Of a stretch of 64,000 nucleotides of DNA, positions 16,394-29,204 are shown in pieces. Source of the DNA: Paractinoplanes aksuensis (GTDB taxonomy: Bacteria > Actinomycetota > Actinomycetes > Mycobacteriales > Micromonosporaceae). The notes beneath the pieces are model-generated. The model had not been told where the DNA came from, searched no databases, and was given only the letters and a program-made list of their open reading frames with translations. The stretch lies in contig NZ_JAMYJR010000009.1 in assembly GCF_024137025.1 (NCBI RefSeq), positions 248,001 to 312,000 on the forward strand, in the 5' to 3' direction. The translations under genes and the position numbers were made by a program. The number at the start of each line of letters is the position of its first letter. Positions within the stretch are counted from its first letter, which is position 1.

Positions 16394-17449
16394 TCAGGCG
16401 CCGGTTGTGACGGGCAGGTCGTCGGTCTCGTCGTCGAAACGGCCGATCACCTGCTCCAACAGGTCTTCGAGGGCGACAAAGCCGACCTGCTCGACCGCCC
16501 CGGACGGCCCGGGGGTGGTGACGATGGCCAACTGGGTGCGGCCGGCCCGCAGGTGGGCCACCGCCTCGACCACGTTGACGCCGCAGTCCATGAGGAAGGC
16601 GGGCTCCATCAGCTCGCCCGCGGTCGCCGCCCGGCCGGCCGCGCTGGCCCGTACCGCTTCCCGGACGTGCACGATGCCGACCACCTCGCCGTCGTCGCCG
16701 GTGACGGCCAGCCTGGACCGGCCGCTGGTCAGCGAGGCCAGTTCGACGTCGGCCACCGAGGCCGCCCGCGGCACCGACACCAGCTGCGCGGTCGGCAGCA
16801 TGACGTCGCGCACCGGCAGCGAGGCGAGGCTGAGCACGCTGGTCAGCAGCTCGCTCTGCTCGGCCTCGATCAGGCCCTCGGCCCGCGACCGGTCGAGCAG
16901 GATGCGCATCTCGGCCGGGCCGTGGGCCTGCGCCAACTGGTCCTGCGGGTGCACGCCGAACGGCTTGAGGGCGGCGTTGGCCATCGCGTTCAGCACCCGC
17001 AGGGCCGGGCCGACGGCGCGGGCGTAGAACCGGAACGGCAGCGCCAGCAGGATGGCCGAGCGCTCGGGGTGGGTGATCGCCCACGACTTCGGCATCATCT
17101 CGCCGATCACCAGGTGCAGGAACGTGACGATGATCAGGGCGAGCAGGAACGCGATGACGTGGCTGGCCACGTCGGGCAGGCCGAGCGCGTGCAGGGCCGG
17201 GCCGAACAGGTGCTCGAGCGACGGCTCGGCCAGCGCGCCCAGGCCCAGTGAGCACAGGGTGATGCCGAGCTGGGCGCCGGCCAGCATGACCGACAGCTCC
17301 CTGGTGCCGTCGAGCGCGGCCTTGGCCGCCCGGCTGCCGCTCGCCGCGGACTGTTCCAGACGGTGCCGCTTGCTCGCGACCAGGGCGAACTCGGCGGCGA
17401 CGAAGAAGGCGTTGCCGATCAGCAGCAACGTGACCCAGAGGGCGTTCAT
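16394..17449 (-). CDS. CNNM/CBS-domain membrane protein (hemolysin C-like), short paralogue
   Basis: A 351-residue protein with a CNNM transmembrane domain (about 1-170) and a CBS pair (about 200-335, ending LEDLLEQVIGRF). Relatives transport or sense divalent cations such as magnesium. It lacks the C-terminal CorC/HlyC domain that its upstream neighbour has. Its ATG overlaps the stop of that neighbour by 4 bases (17446-17449), so the pair is translationally coupled and may form a heterodimer. Confidence 0.9.
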   Translation of the reverse strand: MNALWVTLLLIGNAFFVAAEFALVASKRHRLEQSAASGSRAAKAALDGTRELSVMLAGAQLGITLCSLGLGALAEPSLEHLFGPALHALGLPDVASHVIAFLLALIIVTFLHLVIGEMMPKSWAITHPERSAILLALPFRFYARAVGPALRVLNAMANAALKPFGVHPQDQLAQAHGPAEMRILLDRSRAEGLIEAEQSELLTSVLSLASLPVRDVMLPTAQLVSVPRAASVADVELASLTSGRSRLAVTGDDGEVVGIVHVREAVRASAAGRAATAGELMEPAFLMDCGVNVVEAVAHLRAGRTQLAIVTTPGPSGAVEQVGFVALEDLLEQVIGRFDDETDDLPVTTGA

Positions 17450-18738
17450 CGGGAGATCCGAACCGTGAGGGGGACGTGCCGGTCGACGCTTTCCACCCGT
17501 ACGGAAAGGGACCCGCCGTCGAGGGTGACCGAGTCACCGGCCTGGGCGACCCGCCCGAGCCGGGCCAGGACCAGGCCCGACACCGTCTCGTAGTCGTCGC
17601 CGACGGGCAGGTCGACGCCCGTGGCGTCGGTGATCTCGTCGATCCGCCAGCGGGCCGGCACCAGCCACGAGCCGTCGGCCTGGCGCACGGGCGCGGGCTC
17701 GGCCTCGTCGTCCTCGTCGCGGATCTGGCCGACCAGTTCCTCGGCGATGTCCTCGAGCGTGATGATGCCCGCGAAGCCGCCGAACTCGTCGACCACGCAC
17801 GCCAGCTGGCGGTGGGCCGAGCGGAGGCGTTCGAGCACGGTCGGCAGCCGCAGCGAGGACGGCACCAGGATCGGCGCCGACATCACCGACGAGACCGGCA
17901 CCGTGGAGCGGTCGGCGGGCGCGATGGCCAGGATGTCGGCGATGCTGACGACACCGACGATCTCGTCGACCTCGTCACCTCGTACGGGAAAACGGGAACG
18001 ATGGGTGTCGAGCAGGGCCACCACGTCGGCCGCGCTGGCCGTGGCCGGGATGGTGTGCACGTCGACGCGCGGGATCATCGCCTCGGCCGCGGTGCGCCCG
18101 CGGAAGTCGAGACCGCGGTCGAGCAGCGTGGAGAGCTCGGCGTCGAGGCCGCCGTTGGCTCGCGACTCGCGGATGATCTGCTCGAGATCCTCGGAGGTCG
18201 CGCCCTCGGGCAGTTCCTCGATGGGCTCGATGCCGATGCGGCGCAGCAGGCCCGCGGCCGTCCGGTCGAAGAGCCGGATGATCGGCCCGAACACCGTCAG
18301 GTACATCAGCGTGGAGCGGCTGAGCGCCTTGGCCAGGGTCTCGGCGCGGGCGATGGCGAGGTTCTTCGGGGCCAGCTCGCCCAGCACCATCTGCACGACA
18401 GTGGCGATGAGCAGGGCGAGCGCGATCGAGAGGGGCATGCTGACCGCGGTCGGCACGCCGGCCCCGCCGAGCAGCGCGGAGAAGCCCTCGCCCAGGAACG
18501 GCTCGGCCACGTAACCCACGATCAGGGCGGTCACGGTGATGCCGAGCTGGGCGCCGGAGAGGACGAACGAGAGGCGCTCGGTGACTTTCAGAGCGCGGGC
18601 GGCGGCCTGGTCGCCCTGCTCGGCGTCGTGCCGGAGGCGGCCGCGGTCGGCGGCGACATATCCGAACTCCTGCGCCACGAAATAGCCGGTGACCGCGGTC
18701 ACCACAAGCACCAGGAGGAAGCCGGTCAGGATCAACAC
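17446..18738 (-). CDS. CNNM/CBS/CorC_HlyC family cation transporter-like protein
   Basis: A 430-residue paralogue of the next gene. The order is CNNM membrane domain (about 1-190), CBS pair (about 215-340, ITLEDIAEELVGQIRDEDDE), and CorC_HlyC C-terminal domain (about 350-430, SWLVPARWRIDEITDATGVDLP and GLVLARLGRVAQAGDSV). Probable function is magnesium or related cation transport; direction is not deducible. GTG start at 18738. First gene of a two-gene operon. Confidence 0.9.
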   Translation of the reverse strand: MLILTGFLLVLVVTAVTGYFVAQEFGYVAADRGRLRHDAEQGDQAAARALKVTERLSFVLSGAQLGITVTALIVGYVAEPFLGEGFSALLGGAGVPTAVSMPLSIALALLIATVVQMVLGELAPKNLAIARAETLAKALSRSTLMYLTVFGPIIRLFDRTAAGLLRRIGIEPIEELPEGATSEDLEQIIRESRANGGLDAELSTLLDRGLDFRGRTAAEAMIPRVDVHTIPATASAADVVALLDTHRSRFPVRGDEVDEIVGVVSIADILAIAPADRSTVPVSSVMSAPILVPSSLRLPTVLERLRSAHRQLACVVDEFGGFAGIITLEDIAEELVGQIRDEDDEAEPAPVRQADGSWLVPARWRIDEITDATGVDLPVGDDYETVSGLVLARLGRVAQAGDSVTLDGGSLSVRVESVDRHVPLTVRISR

Positions 18739-18759
18739 GGCGTGAAGGATCTGACGGGG

Positions 18760-18778
18760 AGCCGGGCCGAGCCCGGCT
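18760..18778 (-). terminator. Hairpin between the kinase operon and the CNNM operon
   Basis: AGCCGGGC (18760-18767) and GCCCGGCT (18771-18778) form a perfect 8-bp stem with a 3-nt loop, 68 nt past the kinase stop codon on the minus strand and upstream of the CNNM start. Confidence 0.45.
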
Positions 18779-18845
18779 GACTACTGCCGATCATGACGCA
18801 GAACATTATCAGCGAAGGCTGTATGAACGCTGTGAATCAGATGAC

Positions 18846-20546
18846 CTAGCCGCGCGCGTAGAAAGAGGTCAACACCATGTTGATCTTTGCCAGGTCGCCG
18901 GTCCAGTCGAAGTCGCGGGTGGCCCAGGTGATGGCGAAGCCCTCACCGCCCTTCACGAACCACCGGGTCTGGGCGTGCATCCGGATGCCGTCCAGGTCGT
19001 ACCGGTATTCCCAGTCCGCGGCTTTGTTGAGCAAAGGTTTCTTTTCGAGCAGCACTTCCTCGTACCCGGGCAGGGCCCCGGCCCGGACGAGTCGGGTGGC
19101 CTCGGCCCGGCACGCTTGCACGGGATCACCGGCCGGATTGCGGCCGGTGTCGAGGCTCATCACGGTGTCGCCGGCCGGGTCGCGGAAGCAGAACGACGTG
19201 CCGACCCGCTGGTAGCTCCAGCCGTCCGGTACGGGCATGCGGAACCCCGAGCCGTCACTGAAGTACGACCAGCCGGAGATCAGCGACAGGCCGGCCACCC
19301 CGCGCAACGCGTTGCGCTGCGGCGCGGTCGCGAGCCCGCTCGGCTCCGGCTGGTTGCAGACGGCGGCCGAGAAACCGTCGGCCACCACCGGGGCCGGGAC
19401 GGGCGGGGCGGCGCCGGCGGACGACGGCGTGTCGACCGGCTCGTCCCGCACGAGATAACCGCCCAGGATGCCGCCCACCCCGAGCACGGCCACCAGCGCG
19501 AGGCCGGCCGCAACCAGGGCCGGACGCGGGTGCGACCGGGGGCGTACGGGTGACGACGGACCCGGATCGAGCGGCTGCGACAACACGTCGACCCCGGGCG
19601 TCACCGCCGACCGCACCGCGGCCGACTGATCAATCTCGGACGCGAGCATCGACCGAGCCGCCCGCGGGGACGGCACCCGGGGCCGGGCCGGCGTCGACAC
19701 GACGATCATGCGGAGGCGACGCTCGACCTCGGCCGCGGCCAGCCTGTCCCGGGGATCGCGGCGCAGCAGGCCGGTCAGCACCGGGCCCAGCATGCCGGCC
19801 CGCGACGGTGGATCCGGCTCTTCCGTGGCCAAGGCCATCAGCGTGGCCATGGCATTTTCCCGGGCGTAGGGGGAACGGCCCTCGACGGCGGCATACAGGG
19901 TCGCGCCCAGCGACCACAGGTCGGACTCGGGCGTCGAGGTGCCGTCCCGGGCGCGCTCGGGCGACACGTACTGGGGGGAACCGACCACCAGACCGGGGCC
20001 TGTCACGGCACCGTCGTCCACAAAGGTGGCCAGACCGAAATCGGTCAGCACGACACGACCGTCGTGGCCGATGAGAACGTTGTGGGGCTTGACGTCGCGG
20101 TGCAGCACGCCGGCCGCGTGAGCCGCCCGCAGCGCGTCGAGCAGGGCCACACCGATGCGCGCGGCCGTGGCCGGGGAGAACGGGCCGTCCTCGTGGATCA
20201 CCTGGTGCAACGAGCGGGACGGCACGTACTCCATGACGATCCACGGCAGGCCGTCGAAGTGCACGACGTCGTAGATGCGGACGACGTGCGGATGGTTGAG
20301 ACGACCGGCGCTGCGGGCCTCACGCAGAGTGCGGTCGCGCAGCCGGACACGTTCCTCGTCGGTCATCCACTCGGGCGGCACGAACTCCTTGACCGCCACG
20401 TCGCGGTCGAGCATCTCGTCGCGGGCCAGCCAGACCCGGCCCATGCCACCGGAGCCGACCGGCTCGCCGAGGCGATACCGACCAGCGACGAGCATGCGTG
20501 CGACCGCCATCCCGCCCCCACCCGTCGACCCGATCTCAACCACCAT
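18846..20546 (-). CDS. PknB-type Ser/Thr protein kinase with extracytoplasmic domain
   Basis: A membrane receptor-like kinase of 566 residues. Kinase motifs are complete: glycine loop GSGGMG (31-36), lysine 53, HRDVKPHN (149-156), DFG (169-171), SPERA (195-199). A juxtamembrane linker leads to one membrane helix (about 343-365). The extracellular region of about 190 residues (with FRMPVPDGWSYQRVGTSFCFRDPAGD) has three cysteines and no PASTA repeats; I do not recognise the fold. It follows the sortase gene by 30 nt and is the third gene of that operon. Start taken as the ATG at 20546; methionines 13 and 18 are alternatives. Confidence 0.93.
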   Translation of the reverse strand: MVVEIGSTGGGGMAVARMLVAGRYRLGEPVGSGGMGRVWLARDEMLDRDVAVKEFVPPEWMTDEERVRLRDRTLREARSAGRLNHPHVVRIYDVVHFDGLPWIVMEYVPSRSLHQVIHEDGPFSPATAARIGVALLDALRAAHAAGVLHRDVKPHNVLIGHDGRVVLTDFGLATFVDDGAVTGPGLVVGSPQYVSPERARDGTSTPESDLWSLGATLYAAVEGRSPYARENAMATLMALATEEPDPPSRAGMLGPVLTGLLRRDPRDRLAAAEVERRLRMIVVSTPARPRVPSPRAARSMLASEIDQSAAVRSAVTPGVDVLSQPLDPGPSSPVRPRSHPRPALVAAGLALVAVLGVGGILGGYLVRDEPVDTPSSAGAAPPVPAPVVADGFSAAVCNQPEPSGLATAPQRNALRGVAGLSLISGWSYFSDGSGFRMPVPDGWSYQRVGTSFCFRDPAGDTVMSLDTGRNPAGDPVQACRAEATRLVRAGALPGYEEVLLEKKPLLNKAADWEYRYDLDGIRMHAQTRWFVKGGEGFAITWATRDFDWTGDLAKINMVLTSFYARG

Positions 20547-20576
20547 AATTCGGCTTGCCTGCCGTTGGAATCACGA

Positions 20577-21647
20577 TCACCCGGCCACCGCGTAGACCAC
20601 GAGGTTGTCGCGGTAGGACCGCAGCGAGCGATCGAACACGCCGCCGCACGTGATGAGCCGCAGCTGGCGGTCCGGAGTCGGGCCGTACACCTCCTCGGTG
20701 GGGAATTCGGCCTTGGGATACCACCGGATTGCCGTCACCGTGAACTTGACCGATCGGCCGCCACGCACGACGTCGACCCGGTCACCGGCCTTCATCTCGC
20801 GGAGCCGGTAGAAGACAGCCGGGCCGGTCTTGGAATCGACATGACCGGCGATGACGGCGGGACCGTTGTCGCCGGGGGCCGTGCCGTCGGCGTACCAGCC
20901 CGCCTTGGCGAACGCCCGGGGCGGCTGCAGGGCGCCGTCGCCCCCGATACGCAGTGTCTCGAGCGGAGTGTCGATCTTAAGAGCGCCGATGCGCAACCTG
21001 GTCGGAGCGCCGGTGGGCGCGGCTTCGACGCTGCCGAACGGGTCGCCGACCGGCCGTTCGACGACCGGGCTCTCGCTGGGCGTCGTCGCGGCGCTCACGA
21101 CCCTGTTGCTGTCGCTGGCAGGGCGGTCGGTCAGGGTCAGATATCCGGCGCCGGCCACGACAGCGGCCACCGCCGCGGCGGCCACGGGCAGGATCAACCC
21201 CTTCTTCGGTACGGGGTGAGGGCGGGCCTTCGGTAGCTGGTCCTCGGCCCGCGCGGGCGGAAGACTCGCTCCATCGCTGAGGGGACTATTCATGATCACG
21301 AGTTGTTCGGAGCCGGTCGCCGCGGGGATTGCCGCCCGCAGCTTGACCGGCTCGGGTTCCACCGCCTTGGGAAAGACGCGCCGCGGGAAAGGCATGGCCG
21401 CCTGGCCCAGCCTGATCAGCCGGCGAGGCTTCGGCCGCGGGATCGACAGCGCGCCGGGCACGGTCGCGCGGGCCCGGACGGTGCCGGGCTTGACGATCTT
21501 GGCTACCCCGCGGGCGACCCAGCCCAGCCCCTCGGCCTCGTGTTCGATCGTGGGCCGCGCAACGTTGCGGACAGTGGTGGCCGCGAGAGCCTCCGGGCTG
21601 GTCGGCACGCGGACGATCAACGGGGTGTCGGCGTCCTCGGCGGCCAC
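20577..21647 (-). CDS. Class F (E/F-like) sortase with long cytoplasmic extension
   Basis: A cysteine transpeptidase that attaches surface proteins to the cell wall. The catalytic set is visible: His 269 (AGHVDS), Cys 334 (LITCGG), Arg 346 (RSYRDN). One membrane helix lies at about 151-170, preceded by about 150 basic residues, so a type II orientation. Class F sortases are usually near 220-240 residues; this one is 356. An internal ATG at 21293 would give 238 residues but has no clear ribosome site. The frame between 21293 and 21647 has normal composition and begins 9 nt after DUF4397, so I keep the long form. Substrates may be the adjacent DUF4397 protein and the LPVTG protein at 4576. Confidence 0.9.
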   Translation of the reverse strand: MAAEDADTPLIVRVPTSPEALAATTVRNVARPTIEHEAEGLGWVARGVAKIVKPGTVRARATVPGALSIPRPKPRRLIRLGQAAMPFPRRVFPKAVEPEPVKLRAAIPAATGSEQLVIMNSPLSDGASLPPARAEDQLPKARPHPVPKKGLILPVAAAAVAAVVAGAGYLTLTDRPASDSNRVVSAATTPSESPVVERPVGDPFGSVEAAPTGAPTRLRIGALKIDTPLETLRIGGDGALQPPRAFAKAGWYADGTAPGDNGPAVIAGHVDSKTGPAVFYRLREMKAGDRVDVVRGGRSVKFTVTAIRWYPKAEFPTEEVYGPTPDRQLRLITCGGVFDRSLRSYRDNLVVYAVAG

Positions 21648-21656
21648 TGCTGATCC

Positions 21657-22505
21657 TCAGACGGTGCGGTGCCGGCGTCGGAGGGCGACCACCAGGCCAC
21701 CGGTGACCAGGGCGGCCGCCAGGGCCGAGAGCACGACGCCGGTGACCGGGGAACTCGGGCTCGTGCCGCCCGCCCCGGTGGCCACGCTGCCCAGCGGAAC
21801 CGTGCCCTGGCGTTCGGCGTCGACATGAAGCTCGGGCTTGAGACCACCCGCGTCGTCGTCGAGCACCACCAGGCTGTAGACGCTGCCCGCGCCCAGTGTG
21901 CACGGCAGCTCACTGGTCCGGCCGCCACCCGTGGGCTCGACCTCGACACTCCACTGCCCAGGGTTGACCTCGCGATAGGCCGTGGTGGTGGCGAACTCGA
22001 CGCCGTCCGCGATCGTGGTGCCGTTCTTGCCGGCCACGTCGAGCACGGGCGCCTTGACCGAGGCCTGGATGATCCGCACCTTCGACTTGCCCGGGTCGGG
22101 TAGCCGCAGGTCGTCCTCGAGCACGCGCAGGCCCAGGTCGGCGAAGCGGCCCACCCCGGCCACCGTGTAGGCGCCCTTGTTCTCGACGCTGACCTGAGTG
22201 GTGATCACCGGCTTCTCGCTCGCGGGCGCACCCGCCTTGCGCATCGCCACCTGATAGGTGCCGGCGGGCAGGCGCAGATAGCGGGACATGTCGCCATAGG
22301 CGACGGCCTTGAACGTCTGCGGGTCGACCGCGCCGGAATCGGATCTCAGATAGACGTCGACCGCCGGAGTGTCCGGCGACAGGTGGGCGAGCCGCACGTA
22401 ACCGTCGCCGGCCGCGGCCCGGGCGGGCGTTGCACCGAGGACGACGATGGCGAGCGCCGCCGCGGCAGCAGCGAAGCGCCGCAGCTGTCGGATGGGGAGG
22501 GACAA
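21657..22505 (-). CDS. DUF4397 secreted protein with sorting-like C-terminus
   Basis: An exported protein of 282 residues. The start is a TTG at 22505, set by a perfect AAGGAGG seven nt upstream (22510-22516). The open frame continues upstream to 22562 but without such a site. It has a signal peptide (RQLRRFAAAAAALAIVVLGATPARAA) and two DUF4397 modules (about 30-140 and 140-220; GYVRLAHLSPDTPAVDVYL). Near the C-terminus is SPVTG, then a hydrophobic helix and RRRHR. This has the layout of a sortase signal, but with SPVTG rather than LPxTG. First gene of the operon with sortase and kinase. Confidence 0.88.
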   Translation of the reverse strand: MSLPIRQLRRFAAAAAALAIVVLGATPARAAAGDGYVRLAHLSPDTPAVDVYLRSDSGAVDPQTFKAVAYGDMSRYLRLPAGTYQVAMRKAGAPASEKPVITTQVSVENKGAYTVAGVGRFADLGLRVLEDDLRLPDPGKSKVRIIQASVKAPVLDVAGKNGTTIADGVEFATTTAYREVNPGQWSVEVEPTGGGRTSELPCTLGAGSVYSLVVLDDDAGGLKPELHVDAERQGTVPLGSVATGAGGTSPSSPVTGVVLSALAAALVTGGLVVALRRRHRTV

Positions 22506-22509
22506 GGTG

Positions 22510-22516
22510 CCTCCTT
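22510..22516 (-). promoter_or_regulatory. Ribosome-binding site that fixes the TTG start of the DUF4397 gene
   Basis: AAGGAGG on the minus strand, 4-5 nt from GCACC to the TTG at 22505. It decides a rare TTG start over upstream in-frame codons. Confidence 0.75.
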
Positions 22517-22656
22517 CATCGATGAAGTTCACGAACTTCGAGTGGCGCCCATGTATATCCACCCGCCACTCGATCGCACCATGGTCCGGCCCGTCAAGAA
22601 ATTCCGCTGGCCGGACGCCCGACCCGTGCCCGGATGACCATTACGCGGGTATTCAG

Positions 22657-22682
22657 TTTTTGTCATACCCCCGAGAGAGCAT
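22657..22682 (+). promoter_or_regulatory. PafBC-type damage promoter of lhr
   Basis: TTTTTGTCATACCC (22657-22670), identical to the recA box, then 6 nt and GAGCAT (22677-22682) at the -10 position. GAGCAT departs from TAnnnT at the first base. It ends 6 nt before the GTG start of lhr, predicting a leaderless message. Confidence 0.65.
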
Positions 22683-22688
22683 GGTGAG

Positions 22689-27230
<4,542 letters not shown>

Positions 27231-27809
27231 CCTGCCGGCACCGACCGGCTCATTCGCGGCCCTGTCACTCCCGCAAACCGCCGATGAGCATCGCTGCAGC
27301 CTCGTTCCCCTGCGAGCCGCACGAACGTCGTCAGCTCGACTCCCCCATGCCCGCGAGCTGCGCAGTGGCGGGCGGTGCGGCCCTGCCACGCCGGCTCGGC
27401 TCGGCTCGGCTCGGCTCGGCTCGGCTCGGCTCGGCTCGGCTCGGCTCGGCTCGGCTCGGCTCATTATTGTCCGCGAACCGAGTAGCCCGTCGGTGTGGCG
27501 CCGTCGCGCTGGCAAACCGCGGAAAGGCGTCGGCTCGGCTCCCTCATGCACGCGATATGAGCAGCGGCGTCGGTGCCGGCCATGCCACGCTGGCTCGGCC
27601 CCCTTGCCCGCGAGCCGAGTAGCGCATTCGGTGTGGTGCCGGTCGGTTCGGCTCCCTTGCACCCGGCGATTTGAGCGGCAGTGTGGGCGTTGCCCTGCCA
27701 CGCGTGAGAAAGCCGGGAACGGCGTCGGCCCGGCTCTCTGGTGATCGCGAACTGCGGACCGGCGGGGGCAGCAGCAGCGACGGAGCGGCGGCGAGCGGTG
27801 GTGGCTTTG
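27231..27809. other. Non-coding spacer with pentanucleotide array and degenerate repeats
   Basis: A 579-base convergent spacer between lhr and a minus-strand gene. It holds the 14-copy CGGCT array and flanking related blocks. The motif TGCCACGC recurs at 27384, 27583 and 27696, and CCGAGTAGC at 27478 and 27615, so an ancestral unit of roughly 110-130 bp was duplicated and has diverged. Open frames through it translate to simple repeats and look non-genic. Confidence 0.6.
27392..27461. repeat. Pentanucleotide microsatellite (CGGCT)x14
   Basis: Fourteen perfect tandem copies of CGGCT occupy 27392-27461. Simple arrays of this length are rare in bacterial chromosomes outside phase-variable loci. 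No gene start or promoter is visible next to it. Confidence 0.97.
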
Positions 27810-28703
27810 TCAGGTGGGTGGGTTGGAGTGCAGGCCGGCGGTCAGTTCGCGGTAGGCGTCCAGGACTGAGCGGGTCTGGTTGGCCAGTTCGGCGGCGGTG
27901 TCGGACGGGGCCGTGGTGGCTGCGGGGAGGGCGGGAGTGGCATCGGGGGTGCCGAGTGTTTTCTTGGCCTCGCGGATGGCGCGGCGCATCTCGTCCTCGC
28001 GGATGAAGTCCTGGCCTGCTTGTTCGGCGCGGTGCAGGCTGGACTGGCGTTGGGCCAGGTCGGCTTCCACCGCGGCCAGGGCTTGGCGGGTGGCGTCCAG
28101 CTGGCTGCGCAGTTCGAGGGCCGTCGCGTCGGAGGCGGGCTGGGCGGCGAAGTCGGGGCGGCTCAGGTCGGCCAGGACGCGGGACAGCTTCTGGCGGCGT
28201 TCCAGGACACCGGCGATCTCCCACAGTGCCTCGGCCAGCATCGGCTCGGCCTCGGCGGTGTCGACCAGGGCGCCCAGGCGGGGCCACGTGGCGCTGACCG
28301 CGTCGGCCGTCTCGACGGCTTTCCGGAAGGCCGCCCGGTCTTCGGCTGCGGTGAGGATGCGCGCAGTGACGGGAGCTGGGCGGGGCCGCCGGGCCTGCAG
28401 GCGACGACGGATGGCCGGTTCGATGTAGGCCAGGCCGAAGAAGGTCACGGCAGCCACCGCGACGCCGATCTCGACCGGGCCCAGGGCGACAGCGATCGCG
28501 CCCGCAGCCACGGGAGCCCCGATGAACCAGCCCGCGCCCCGCTGTTCGAGTTCTTCGTCGGGCTCGCGCACATCCGGCACCGTTACTTCGACCAGTGCCG
28601 TCCAGGAACGGTCGACGAGGCGGGAACGGGCCATGGGCAGCCGCTCGCGGGAAACCACGGTGGCCGCGCCGTCGCGCGCGACATAAAGCCGTGAACCCGC
28701 CAC
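27810..28703 (-). CDS. Membrane protein with C-terminal coiled coil, function unknown
   Basis: I do not recognise a family. The 297-residue protein has an N-terminal soluble part of about 60 residues. Two close membrane segments follow (about 65-105, GWFIGAPVAAGAIAVALGPVEIGVAVAAVTFFGLAYI), then a basic stretch (RRRLQARRPRP). The rest is a long Ala/Glu/Arg-rich helical region (about 115-260) and a disordered end. The GTG at 28703 is chosen for its GGGGAGGG site; the frame stays open to 28817. Helical hairpin then coiled coil resembles the layout of PspM at 32471, but I see no clear sequence match. Confidence 0.7.
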   Translation of the reverse strand: MAGSRLYVARDGAATVVSRERLPMARSRLVDRSWTALVEVTVPDVREPDEELEQRGAGWFIGAPVAAGAIAVALGPVEIGVAVAAVTFFGLAYIEPAIRRRLQARRPRPAPVTARILTAAEDRAAFRKAVETADAVSATWPRLGALVDTAEAEPMLAEALWEIAGVLERRQKLSRVLADLSRPDFAAQPASDATALELRSQLDATRQALAAVEADLAQRQSSLHRAEQAGQDFIREDEMRRAIREAKKTLGTPDATPALPAATTAPSDTAAELANQTRSVLDAYRELTAGLHSNPPT

Positions 28704-29204
28704 TCGCCCTCCCCGCTGTTCTTTCCGACCCGAAGGATAGGCGACCCGCCCCAGCCGCGCGCTCGGCCGTTCGCCCGGCCTCACCCACGACCGATCAAGC
28801 TCGAGGTCGGCGGCCAACTCTCACGACGCGAGCCAGTTCCAACGCGCAGCAAGCGGGCAGACTGCGCAGACTCCAGGTGGAGCGGACCAGGCGCGGCCGA
28901 TCGTGAGGCAGGCGTCAGCCATGGGCGGGCAGGCCACGCGCGTGGCAGCTCGGCGGGCCTGGCCTGGCCGGCCGCCAGGCAGGCATCGGCCCCGGGTGGC
29001 AGGCCAGGCGCGGCCGGGCGTCGGCTCCGGGTAAGCGACCTGGGCGCGGCCGACCGCGAGGTGGGCATCAACCCCGGACAGACAGGTCATGCACGGCCGG
29101 GCGTGGGTGGGCGTCGGCGCCGGGTGGGCAAGCCGCGCGCGGCCCGCGTGGGGTCAGTGACAGCCCCGGGTAGGCGGGCCGCGTGTGGCTGGGCGTGGGT
29201 GATG
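28704..29204. other. Spacer with degenerate GC-rich minisatellite
   Basis: A 500-base spacer between two minus-strand genes. From about 28880 to 29200 a loose unit of roughly 50-60 bp recurs, with CGCGGCCG, GAGG(T/C)(G/A)GGC(G/A)TC and CCCCGGGT(G)GGC elements in the same order. No convincing gene is seen. Confidence 0.45.
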
